From assembly GCA_029243605.1 (NCBI GenBank), contig JAQWRT010000045.1, forward strand, positions 62,001 through 126,000: 64,000 nucleotides of DNA, given 5' to 3'. The first letter of the stretch is position 1, and the number at the start of each line of letters is the position of its first letter. The notes below the pieces were generated by a model, which searched no databases, was not told the DNA's origin, and was given only the letters and a program-made list of their open reading frames with translations. This DNA is from Myxococcota bacterium (lineage in GTDB: Bacteria; Myxococcota_A; UBA9160; UBA4427). Positions 27,787 through 36,321 of this stretch are shown here, piece by piece. Made by a program: the position numbers and the translations under genes.

Positions 27787-28962
27787 TCAGCAAGAGGTTG
27801 CTTTCCGGACCAACCCCAGGCCCCGGAGCAGGGCCTCGACGATACGGGGGCCTGCGTCGCCCTCTCCAAAGGGGTTCGGAATTTCTGCCACGCCTCTAAT
27901 CCAGTCGCTTCCCCCATGGGCCAGCTCGAGTTCCTCACGAAGTTCGCGACCCGCCCCGGACACCAGGCGAACCACTCCGCTCGTGATCGCTTCCGGGCGC
28001 TCGGTATTCTCCCGGATAAGGAGCAGGGGCTTTCCCAGAGAGGGCGCCTCCTCTTGGATCCCTCCGGAGTCCGAAACGATCAGCCACGAGCATGCGAGCA
28101 GGTGCATGAAATCGACGTACGGCAGGGGGTCCACGAGCCGGACATTTTCGAAGGCCCCCAACAAGCGTCGGGCCCGGTCACCTACCTCGGGATTGGGGTG
28201 GACGGGAAAGATCAGCCCTACATCTTCGCGCTCGGCGGCGAACTCCGAAAGCGCTTCCATCCTCGACTCCATCACCGGACCAAAGCTCTCGCGCCGATGG
28301 GTGGTCAGCAGGAGCATCTTGCGATCTCCGAGCCAAGATAGAATTTCATCCACTTGAGGCGAACGGGTGTGGTGGGCCAGCGCCCAATGCACCGAGTCGA
28401 CTACGGGATTTCCCGTGATCACAACGCTCTCCTGATCGACGCCTTCGGCGACCAACTGCTCCCGATTTTGACCCGTCGCCGCAAAGTGGAATTTTGCGAG
28501 TCGCGAGATCAGACGCCGGTTCATCTCTTCCGGGAAGGGGCTTTCGGGATTTCCCGACCGAAGCCCAGCCTCCACGTGACCCACGGGAACCCCAGCGTGG
28601 AACCCCACCAGAGCGCCGGCGAGTGCGGTTGTGGTATCGCCTTGCACCAGAATCGCGTCCGGCTCAAGCTCGTCCACAAGCGGCCCAAAGCCCGCCAAAA
28701 CCCGCTCAGCAATTTGGTTGGGCGTCTGCCCTGGGCGCCCCACCCCCAAGTCGTGATCCAGACGAATCGACAGTTCTTCAAGGAAAGGGGGCAGGATATT
28801 CGCATGCTGCCCCGAGGTCACGTTCAGGCTCTCGAAGACATCGGGCCGAGCCTCCAATGCACGAATAACGGGGGCCAGTTTGATGATCTCCGGCCGCGTC
28901 CCAAATAGGGTCAAGACTCGGTAGGCGCCCTCTCTCGGGTGCATGCTCGTTCCGGCTGCCAT
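27787..28962 (-). CDS. wecB: UDP-N-acetylglucosamine 2-epimerase (non-hydrolysing)
   Basis: A 391-residue enzyme interconverting UDP-GlcNAc and UDP-ManNAc for surface polysaccharides. It opens with RVLTLFGTRPEIIKLAPVIRAL and has VQGDTTTALAGALVGF, VGHVEAGLRSGN, LTTHRRES and SDSGGIQEEAPSLGKPLLL, all family signatures. The ATG at 28962 follows GGAAGGA; the track's extra 52 residues are dropped. It is divergent from the 29160 membrane protein and precedes a GT39-like gene, which fits glycan assembly. Confidence 0.95.
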   Translation of the reverse strand: MAAGTSMHPREGAYRVLTLFGTRPEIIKLAPVIRALEARPDVFESLNVTSGQHANILPPFLEELSIRLDHDLGVGRPGQTPNQIAERVLAGFGPLVDELEPDAILVQGDTTTALAGALVGFHAGVPVGHVEAGLRSGNPESPFPEEMNRRLISRLAKFHFAATGQNREQLVAEGVDQESVVITGNPVVDSVHWALAHHTRSPQVDEILSWLGDRKMLLLTTHRRESFGPVMESRMEALSEFAAEREDVGLIFPVHPNPEVGDRARRLLGAFENVRLVDPLPYVDFMHLLACSWLIVSDSGGIQEEAPSLGKPLLLIRENTERPEAITSGVVRLVSGAGRELREELELAHGGSDWIRGVAEIPNPFGEGDAGPRIVEALLRGLGLVRKATSC

Positions 28963-29159
28963 TTTTCCTTCCCCCGTGATTTCCGGAGAGACGCCCCCTC
29001 GCATCGCCCCTGGGCCGAGCGCGGATAGGGCCCAGCCACGCGCTATCAAGCATACACCCCCTGCTCGCCAAGAAGTAATCATCCGCAAAGCAAAAGGATG
29101 GTTTCCCATTCTACGCAACCCCCTTACCCTCTCCCTTCAGGAATTGGGACCGGGAGCGC

Positions 29160-31535
29160 ATGTCCAAGGCAAATCGCGAATGGGTTTTCTGGGTACTGCT
29201 GGGCGCGGCTATCTCGCTATGGGTGGGCTTTCATTTTTCAGCCCTCCTGGCTTGTCCGGGAAGCTGCTACATCGACCTGGGCGCTCTGCACGGTTACCCG
29301 GTAGGCCACCTGGAACTCGACGATACCCGGCTGAATACCTGGATCCTGGCCTGGAGCCAGCATGCCATCCTGACTCCGGGAGCCTCGTTGTTTGATGCCA
29401 ACGCGCTCTACCCGGCCCCGGCTACCCTGGCAGGTTCCGAACACCTCCTGGGCGAGGCCCTCGTCACCCTTCCCTTGCGTGGGTTCACCGATAACGCCGT
29501 ATTGATTTACGCCATCGCCCTGATGGCAAGCTACGCGATCCTCGGCCTATCCACCGCTCTCTGCGTTCGCTGGCTACTGGGCTCCAAGTCCACGAGTTCC
29601 CTAGTCATCGCCATCGCCTCGGGGCTCGTCGCCATGGCGATGCCCTGGCGAACTGCCGAGCTCAGCCACCTGCAATTGCTCTGGGCTTGTTGGTTCCCTC
29701 TGATCTTCGGCCTTGCCATGCGACTGCTCTTGCGCGAAGGCAGCTGGCGAGAGAGCACGCTCCTGGGCGTAGTGCTGACCCTGCAACTCCTGTCTTCCTA
29801 TTACCTCGCCTACATGGTGACCTTCGTTCTGGCGATCACATCTCTGGTGGTCATCGTTATCCATGGGCTCGATCGGCCTTCTCTGCTCCGCCTTCTGGCT
29901 CCGGCTCTCGTTCCCTACGGAATCCTCGGACTCCTTTCCATGCCCTACCTGTCTCGCTCGGCCCGAGGCGAAATTAGCGTCACACTTGACCCCGACAGGC
30001 CCATGGCAGGCGACCATCTCGGAAACGCGATCGACATGCTTCTGCCGCGAATCGATACCCTCTGGCAGCAGAATCCCGACTTCGAAATTGCCTATTCCAT
30101 CCCCGCCAGCATTCTTGCCCTGGCTTTATTCTCCTGGCTCCGAATTGACAATCGCAAAGACAGGCCGTCCTTCTTAAGTCAATCATTCGATCGAACCCGA
30201 AGCGCGAGCCTGGCTCTCTGGCTCAGCTGCCTCGTCGCGTTCGTCATGACCCTCGGCTCCCATATACGCCTGGGCGAGAGCGATTTCAGACTACCCAGCT
30301 ACTGGGCCGCTATTACTCTTCCGGGCTTTTCAAACCTTCGAGCACCCCACCGTTGGGCCATCGTGATCGGCACGCTGATGCCCTTGCTTGCCGCTCTCGG
30401 AGCTGCGGGTTTGATCCAGCGGTGCGCCTCTTGGACGAGCGGGAGAAGGTGGGTCGCTGCGACCCTCGGGCTCCTTGTCCTCGTCAACTTTTCGTGGACT
30501 CGACTTCCCACTCTTCCCGCCTTCCCAGAAAACACTGCGAGGGACGCCCTGTACGCCAAACTCGGCGAATTGCCATTCGGGCCCGTTCTCGAGATTCCCT
30601 GGCCCCTCGACTCTTTGAGCCGGAACTCGAAAGACTCGGGCTACATGGTGGCGAGCACCCGGCACTGGCGACCGATCCTCAATGGCTTCACGGCCCACGT
30701 ACCGCCAAGCTTCGCGCTCCTCAATCGAGTCGCCCAGGGGCTCCCCTCCCGGGAGGCTGTCAAACGTATCGGTGGCCTGACCGACCTACGCTGGGTCGTG
30801 GTGCATTGGGACGAACTTCGGCCTCACCAGAAGGCCGCCTGGTGGGGGGACGCCCCCGGCGGACTCGAACTCATCTATCGAAACCAAGAGGGCGCGATTC
30901 TCGAAATCCCCGAACCTCCGGCGAGGGGACGCTGGATGAGAGAACTCCTCAACGAGGCCCCGAGTTCGCTCACCCTCACGGGCCTCTCCCGTGAACCGCT
31001 CGGGCCTCTCCCTTCGGACGCTGGCATTGTCTCGGTCAAAACCGGACCCACTTTCCGCTATATGGGCGTCCAGCCTCTCTTCAGGAGACTCGAGGTTCAG
31101 ATCGCGAACCCAGGGCCAGAAACCTGGCCTGGCCTCGACCTTCAGCCCGAAGGACTGATCAAGCTCCGCTACGCGTTCTCCGACCTCGACGAGAAAGTCG
31201 TGGAAACGGGCTCTCTCTCCCTCGACGCCGATATGCCCCCGGGCCTGAACACCCTATTCCCAACCCTCTCTCCTCCCCCCCGCTCGGGTCGCTACATGCT
31301 CTGCCTTGACCTTATCCAGATCATCGACGGAAAGGCCATGAGGCTGCCCTTGGACGCGACCGAGTTGGAGGTTCAGGTCAGCGGGGTGGCCGAAAATCGG
31401 GGAGATGCACTCGAGAGGCTCGCCACCACCTACCGAGCGTACCGACACAAAGAACCCCAAGAGATTCGATCCCGATGCGCCATCGAGCGAGCTAGGGCAG
31501 CTCGGGCCTCAGACCCAGCGGCCCCCGGCCTCTAG
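29160..31535 (+). CDS. Large integral-membrane GT-C-like protein
   Basis: A 791-residue protein with a GGGAG site before its ATG. Roughly the first 430 residues form about 11 membrane helices; the first extracytoplasmic loop includes LDDTRLNTWILAWSQHAIL. This layout (acidic residues after helix 1, then helices) resembles GT-C membrane glycosyltransferases and YfhO-like proteins. The C-terminal 340 residues are soluble, with a beta-rich end. I cannot assign a family with certainty. Its stop overlaps the convergent methyltransferase stop by four bases. Confidence 0.75.
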   Translation: MSKANREWVFWVLLGAAISLWVGFHFSALLACPGSCYIDLGALHGYPVGHLELDDTRLNTWILAWSQHAILTPGASLFDANALYPAPATLAGSEHLLGEALVTLPLRGFTDNAVLIYAIALMASYAILGLSTALCVRWLLGSKSTSSLVIAIASGLVAMAMPWRTAELSHLQLLWACWFPLIFGLAMRLLLREGSWRESTLLGVVLTLQLLSSYYLAYMVTFVLAITSLVVIVIHGLDRPSLLRLLAPALVPYGILGLLSMPYLSRSARGEISVTLDPDRPMAGDHLGNAIDMLLPRIDTLWQQNPDFEIAYSIPASILALALFSWLRIDNRKDRPSFLSQSFDRTRSASLALWLSCLVAFVMTLGSHIRLGESDFRLPSYWAAITLPGFSNLRAPHRWAIVIGTLMPLLAALGAAGLIQRCASWTSGRRWVAATLGLLVLVNFSWTRLPTLPAFPENTARDALYAKLGELPFGPVLEIPWPLDSLSRNSKDSGYMVASTRHWRPILNGFTAHVPPSFALLNRVAQGLPSREAVKRIGGLTDLRWVVVHWDELRPHQKAAWWGDAPGGLELIYRNQEGAILEIPEPPARGRWMRELLNEAPSSLTLTGLSREPLGPLPSDAGIVSVKTGPTFRYMGVQPLFRRLEVQIANPGPETWPGLDLQPEGLIKLRYAFSDLDEKVVETGSLSLDADMPPGLNTLFPTLSPPPRSGRYMLCLDLIQIIDGKAMRLPLDATELEVQVSGVAENRGDALERLATTYRAYRHKEPQEIRSRCAIERARAARASDPAAPGL

Positions 31536-32356
31536 CTCTCCCCGCCTGAGGCCGGCGATGAAGCACCACCGGCCCGAGCGATGCCGACGACATGCGCTCC
31601 CATACGGGCCCAGGGGGACCTGCGGTGATAGGGCCAGCGCCTGGCCTCGGCTCTCGCCAACGCCAGAGTGGAGCGCGAAAGCCACCCGTCCTGGAAGAGG
31701 CGGGTCTGGGCGTTGAGGCAAAGCACGCCCACCCCGAAATACTCATCGAGTTCGAAACCCTGCGCGGCAAGAGATCGTCGAATTTCAGGTAGGGAATAAG
31801 TCCTTGAAATCATGATGCCCTGAGCATTCAATCGCCTCCGAAGCCAACGATAGGCATTGCCCAAAATTCCGTAGGCGGACTCACTCGCCACGTAGGTAAA
31901 GACGAATTGGCCGCCCGGCGAGAGGAGCGAGCGCATGGACGCGAGCGCTCCCTCAAGATCAGGCAGGTGATCGAATAACTCCATGCAAAGAACGAGATCA
32001 AATTCCCCTTCATCGAGGACCTCGAGTGCATCAGCGCTTCCTTCACGAAAGCGCATTTTATCCGCGACGCCTGCCTCTTTCGAAGCCTCACGAGCGACTT
32101 CGAGCATTTCGCGACTGATATCAACCGCCAAGACCTCACAGCCCTGCTTCGCCATATGAAGGCCAAACCGACCCCGCCCTGTTCCTACATCGATCACTCT
32201 TAAGGCAGGCGAGACAGCCAGATGATCGTCGAGAATTCTCAATTCCGCATCGTAATGAAAGGCAAGCGGCCCTTGGTGAGGAGACCACCAACGCTCGACA
32301 GTCCCCGGATTCGAAAAATATTCGGGGACGGCATCCTCATCTAATTTATCTGCCAT
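31532..32356 (-). CDS. Class I SAM-dependent methyltransferase
   Basis: A 274-residue protein with motif I VIDVGTGRGRFGLHMAK, motif II CEVLAVDISREML, and FDLVLCMELFDHLPD at the post-II position, all typical of the UbiE/MenG-like Rossmann methyltransferases. The start codon shares one base with the stop of the glycosyltransferase gene (TGATG), so the pair is translationally coupled. The partner is a dolichol-phosphate-mannose-synthase-like enzyme, so the target could be a lipid-linked sugar or its carrier. The real acceptor is not visible. Confidence 0.88.
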   Translation of the reverse strand: MADKLDEDAVPEYFSNPGTVERWWSPHQGPLAFHYDAELRILDDHLAVSPALRVIDVGTGRGRFGLHMAKQGCEVLAVDISREMLEVAREASKEAGVADKMRFREGSADALEVLDEGEFDLVLCMELFDHLPDLEGALASMRSLLSPGGQFVFTYVASESAYGILGNAYRWLRRRLNAQGIMISRTYSLPEIRRSLAAQGFELDEYFGVGVLCLNAQTRLFQDGWLSRSTLALARAEARRWPYHRRSPWARMGAHVVGIARAGGASSPASGGES

Positions 32357-33093
32357 CAGCCAAGCCCACTTCGCCTTGAGATGACCAAGCGAAGAGTTTC
32401 CCCGATCGTTCGAATCACGATCATCTTACTCGCTCCAAATTTTTGGTCGTAACGAAGAATCAGAGGGACTTCGCTCATGATTGCATTCATACGCCGGAGT
32501 TTCAGCAAGATATCGACCATGCATGAAAAACCGCTCTGAGCGACGAAGGCGTCGCCGTATTGCTCGAAGGCCCGGGAGAGCACCTCGGCTCGGTAGGCTC
32601 GAAAGCCACAGGTGAAATCTCTTACGTTCGGTGTCGGAAAGAGAAGACCGAAAACCACTCGAGCACCAAAGCTTAGGAGCCGACGGTAACGAGGCACGCC
32701 GCGAATATTCGCTCCCTGCCGATAGCGCGACGCGATGACGACATCGTTGCCCTCTCGGATCCCTCTCACCATCCGGGCAATGAGTCCAGGCGTGTGGGTA
32801 TTATCCGAATCCATCGTTACGATGATGTCGTGGGGCTCTGCTCCCTCCAGTGCTGACAGAAGCCCTGTCCGGATAGCTTCTCCCAGGCCGAGATTCCCCG
32901 CATGCTCAATCAGTTCGATAGGCATTTCGCCCGCGAGTGCGGTCACCACCGAAGACGTATCGTCCGTACTGCCATCGTTCACGACGACGACGCGATATTC
33001 GATCTTATTTTCCTGCATCGACTGACGGATGGCAGCGAGCAGAAACGGTAGGGTCTCAGCCTCGTTGTAGGCGGGTAGTGCAATGATGACCAT
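32356..33093 (-). CDS. Family 2 glycosyltransferase (polyprenyl-phosphate mannosyltransferase-like)
   Basis: A 245-residue GT-A enzyme without C-terminal membrane helices. ALPAYNEAETLPFLL and VVNDGSTDDT mark the nucleotide-sugar site, and IIVTMDSDNTHTPG contains the DxD motif. ASRYRQGANIRGVPRYRRLLSFGARV is typical of DPM1-type enzymes that transfer a sugar from a nucleotide to polyprenyl phosphate. Such a product would feed the GT-C proteins encoded nearby. Coupled to the next gene by TGATG. Confidence 0.92.
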   Translation of the reverse strand: MVIIALPAYNEAETLPFLLAAIRQSMQENKIEYRVVVVNDGSTDDTSSVVTALAGEMPIELIEHAGNLGLGEAIRTGLLSALEGAEPHDIIVTMDSDNTHTPGLIARMVRGIREGNDVVIASRYRQGANIRGVPRYRRLLSFGARVVFGLLFPTPNVRDFTCGFRAYRAEVLSRAFEQYGDAFVAQSGFSCMVDILLKLRRMNAIMSEVPLILRYDQKFGASKMIVIRTIGETLRLVISRRSGLG

Positions 33094-33211
33094 TCCCTAA
33101 AGACCTCTTTGCCGGTATCTGGCTGGGCAGCTTCCCGCATTTCGGACGGCAAACTCGACTCACTCAAGAGTAGCACGGGGCCTAGCCCCGACTGCGGGGA
33201 GGCGCACGGCC

Positions 33212-34762
33212 TCAGCTCGTGGAGTTGTCGCCCCCACCGGGCGTGATTCCCAATCTCTCGACTGACCGAACCAGGTCTTCAACTCGATAGGGCTTGGTCA
33301 GAAAAGCAACGCGCTTCGCGTCCTTGACCATCTCGTGCAGGTCGATATCGGAGTGACCGCTAGAAATAAGAATCGCTATGCCGGGAAAGTGTAGACGAAG
33401 GTGTTCAAAGGTCTCTTCAAAACTGATATCCGGCATCATAATATCAATAATGACCGCCGAGTAATCGCTCCCGCGCCATTCCAGAAACTCCTCGAGCTCC
33501 GCGCGTTTCACCGCTGTATCGACGGTATAACCGGCATGCTCCAGACCCCTCCTGACTGTATCCAGCACGATCAACTCGTCATCGATCGCAAGAATTCGTC
33601 CAGCGCCCACTGAATTGAAATGCTCTTCGTCGGACGAGTCGGATGCCTCGACTTCTTCAGGGGCATGGGGCAACAGAACTCGGGCTTTCGTTCCCTTGCC
33701 TAAAATGCTTTCCAAGGTCAACTCGCCGCCATGGCTCGAGACTATCCCCTGGGCCGCCGCCAGCCCGAGGCCACGCCCCACTCCCTTCGTCGAGTAGAAA
33801 GGCTCGAATAGACGACTTCGATCGACATTCTCAATCCCGCCGCCCTGATCCTCGACCTCAAGAGAAACGTAAGCCCCTGGCTCTAGAGAGCTGACTCGAC
33901 CCCCCTGGTTGCTCTCGGGTTCGGGAAGAGTCACAACGCCGGTCCGCACGACGAGTTCGCCTCCCTCCGGAAGCATCGACTCCAAGCCGTTTCGGATTAG
34001 ATTTAGAAACAACTGCCGAAAGCGTGCTGAATCACCCCAAACCACGGGCAGATTCTCGGTTAACTCCACCTTGACCAGCACTCTTGCATTGATGGATGAG
34101 CGCATCAAGCTCAGCGTTCCCTCGACGGTCTCGGTCAGATCCACTTTTTCGAGATGAGAGGACCCCCGACCGCAGTAGGCGCTCAATTGTTGGGTCAGAA
34201 TCGCAGCGCGTTCAGCCGCCTCTTCGACATCCTCCAAAGCTTCACGAAAATCAGAAGCCTCATCGGGCCCCAAGCGCCTGGCATAACTCGAGTTTCCGAG
34301 AATACCGACCAAGAGATTATTGAAATCATGAGCTATTCCCGAGGCCATGAGTCCGACGCCTTCAAGCCTCTGACCGTCGACGACCCTACCCTCCAAGCGT
34401 TCCCGCTCGAAAACAGAAATCCGGGCGACCTCTTCGGCTTGCTTGGCGTTCCGAATCGCTTCGGTCATATCTGTCGCGGTCGATAGAAAGACATTCGAGC
34501 ACATAAGGACGAATAGCGAACCGCCGAAGAAGATCGTCGACACCAACAGGTCCTTGGTGCCCGCCTCCTCCACTTGCAGCAGGTAGCGAAAGAACGCCAG
34601 GTAACCCACGAGAAAGCCAGAAATCATGAAGGCCAGAACCGCCCAATGCCAGCTTTTTCGAAAGTCTCTTGAGATCGAATAAACCAGTCGCAAATTCCGC
34701 AGCGAGAGCAGGAAGGCCCCGATCCCCACCCCAACGAGAATGATCTCAAGAACCAAGAGCAC
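33212..34762 (-). CDS. Hybrid histidine kinase with C-terminal receiver domain
   Basis: A 516-residue membrane sensor. Three N-terminal helices (to about residue 95) are followed by a short linker, a dimerisation domain with His145 in SGIAHDFNNLL, and an ATPase domain with N-box NLIRNGLE, EDQGGGI and GRGLGLAAAQGIVSSHGG. A receiver domain follows residue 385 with IDDE, the phospho-acceptor Asp440 (VIIDIMMPD) and FLTKPY. No output domain follows, so phosphate would pass to an unseen partner. The GIAHDFNNLL signature is common in kinases of Deltaproteobacteria. No periplasmic sensor domain of any size is visible, so the membrane helices themselves may sense. Confidence 0.95.
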   Translation of the reverse strand: MLLVLEIILVGVGIGAFLLSLRNLRLVYSISRDFRKSWHWAVLAFMISGFLVGYLAFFRYLLQVEEAGTKDLLVSTIFFGGSLFVLMCSNVFLSTATDMTEAIRNAKQAEEVARISVFERERLEGRVVDGQRLEGVGLMASGIAHDFNNLLVGILGNSSYARRLGPDEASDFREALEDVEEAAERAAILTQQLSAYCGRGSSHLEKVDLTETVEGTLSLMRSSINARVLVKVELTENLPVVWGDSARFRQLFLNLIRNGLESMLPEGGELVVRTGVVTLPEPESNQGGRVSSLEPGAYVSLEVEDQGGGIENVDRSRLFEPFYSTKGVGRGLGLAAAQGIVSSHGGELTLESILGKGTKARVLLPHAPEEVEASDSSDEEHFNSVGAGRILAIDDELIVLDTVRRGLEHAGYTVDTAVKRAELEEFLEWRGSDYSAVIIDIMMPDISFEETFEHLRLHFPGIAILISSGHSDIDLHEMVKDAKRVAFLTKPYRVEDLVRSVERLGITPGGGDNSTS

Positions 34763-35144
34763 ATCTCCTCGTCAGACGCTCCACAACGGATACCCCGACG
34801 CTGTCTCCAAGATAGCGAATCTCTGAAGTAGGAGAAATCTACCATGGCCCAACTCACCGGAGCCAAGAGAAGTCAGGCCTTGGGACCCACACCCGGTCGC
34901 GAAATCTGAGGCCTGAACCCAGACCGGAGCCACTGCTCCGCCTCGTTTTCTACCCTCGACCAAAACCCAACCCAGGGAATCGCGGATCCACGGGTCTGCG
35001 CCCCGGAAATAAATTGGGAACGCCGCCTTCTTCCCGGGGGAAGTGAACGGTGCAGCGTTCCGGGACACGAGTCGACGCTGCAGAGAGCCGTGGGCTTCTT
35101 CTCTCCCCAGCCGTCCAGAACCGGATGAGTCCAGTTTCCACTCC
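34763..35144. other. Intergenic region upstream of the hybrid kinase; no gene recognised
   Basis: About 380 bases between the end of the 35145 gene and the kinase start. The ORF 34772..35173 has no recognisable features. The only structure I see is the inverted repeat at 35051-35082, listed separately. The kinase promoter probably lies here but I cannot place it. Confidence 0.55.
35051..35082. repeat. 8-bp inverted repeat with 16-bp spacer
   Basis: TGCAGCGT (35051-35058) is exactly mirrored by ACGCTGCA (35075-35082). The spacing of one and a half to two helical turns suits a dimeric operator. No T-run follows, so it is a poor terminator for the gene ending at 35145. Confidence 0.45.
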
Positions 35145-36011
35145 TTAGAGGGCCCTCTTGTCGAAGCCCTCAAAGGGGGTCCCCGGAATAACGATGGCGT
35201 CGGAAATCCCAGCGTTCCTGTGCTTCGTACTTCGAGAATGGCTCTGTCCCAGGATCATGTGTCTGAATGCCATCCGGGAAGGCCAGGCGACCAGGACAAG
35301 CTGTGACCATTGGCGGGCGAGAGGGTGATCCGAGTCTCCGTTCAAAACCGCAACGGGCGTGGCGATCCAATAGAAATTTCCGCCACGACGGAAAACCTGA
35401 ATCGCGGCCCTCCTCGCATAGCGCTCGTAGGCCGCGGCTCCGGAGGAGACCCTCTTGCCGTCATCCTCCCCATCTATCTGATATTCAGCCCGGCTCTTGA
35501 AACCGTGCAAGCTGACCATCGTGAACGGAGACCACTGTTTCGACTGATAGAAAGTCGATATTTGTGCTTGATCCGCACTCAATCCATCCAGCGAAACGTT
35601 CTTGGGGTAGTCGACCTCGGGAACCTCACGAACTTTGATGGGGCGTAGCAATCGGATCAATCTGCCCGCCACCGAAATCATGCGGTGGACGAACCGTGAA
35701 CTCGGGGTCAGGGCCATGACGAAGCTCGCTTGAAGGCCCATCTCAATATCAGAGTCGGATTTCGCCATGACTTCGATTGCAGCTTGCCGTGACGGATATT
35801 CCTCGATAATGAGCCTTTCGAAACTCAGAAAAGATCGGCCGTAGACAACGTCCAAAGCCCCAGCGTAGATACGCTCCCCTCCCACGTCCTCGATCCAGTG
35901 ACGACTGGTCTCAAACCAGGCGTCGTGGAGGCTGGCGTTGCCTATCCGGAGAAAACGGACAATACCGACGCGATTACCGTCATCCCGTTCAAGAAAATTC
36001 TTGAAACGCAT
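35145..36011 (-). CDS. Hypothetical protein with two DUF1330/ferredoxin-like halves
   Basis: About 288 residues from the ATG at 36011; a TTG at 36047 and a GTG at 36020 are alternatives, and GAGAAGG lies just before the GTG. Residues 20-80 (ASLHDAWFETSRHW ... YPSRQAAIEVMAKS) and the C-terminal part (VLNGDSDHPLARQW ... WPSRMAFRHMILG) have the same layout as DUF1330-like alpha/beta barrels that end in YPSxxAxxxM. The protein therefore looks like an internally duplicated dimeric-barrel protein with a linker. The function is unknown; nothing adjacent is on the same strand. Confidence 0.7.
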   Translation of the reverse strand: MRFKNFLERDDGNRVGIVRFLRIGNASLHDAWFETSRHWIEDVGGERIYAGALDVVYGRSFLSFERLIIEEYPSRQAAIEVMAKSDSDIEMGLQASFVMALTPSSRFVHRMISVAGRLIRLLRPIKVREVPEVDYPKNVSLDGLSADQAQISTFYQSKQWSPFTMVSLHGFKSRAEYQIDGEDDGKRVSSGAAAYERYARRAAIQVFRRGGNFYWIATPVAVLNGDSDHPLARQWSQLVLVAWPSRMAFRHMILGQSHSRSTKHRNAGISDAIVIPGTPFEGFDKRAL

Positions 36012-36321
36012 TTCGTTCACGACGCCTTCTCTCCCACGGTTGGGCAATCAAACGACCATCTCGAATATCAGCATCAAAAGCCGGAGAGCGCAATCCAGCG
36101 TTTCCTGGCCAAGACCGCTTTTACCGGATTCTTTTCCAGGAGGAGATAACGAGACTCTGGCGGGCCTAAGGGCTGGAGCGAACCCGGTCCCACCCTCGGA
36201 TTGGCCGGAATTCACCGAAAAATGGGAATTCTGGAAAAATCCCGGCCCCCATCGGGATTATAAATCGAGTAGGAGAACGGGACAGGCCCCCCCGTCTCCA
36301 GCATGTGCTACCCGGTAGAAG
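36012..36321. other. Divergent intergenic region
   Basis: About 310 bases between the DUF1330-like gene and the sugar symporter. GAATTC occurs twice within 20 bases near 36208-36230 and a seven-base C tract lies near 36287, but I cannot define a promoter. No protein-coding evidence. Confidence 0.5.

Noticed and set aside
34772-35173. 133-aa minus-strand ORF upstream of the hybrid kinase
   Set aside because: Overlaps the end of the neighbouring gene, lacks a ribosome-binding site and has no recognisable features.
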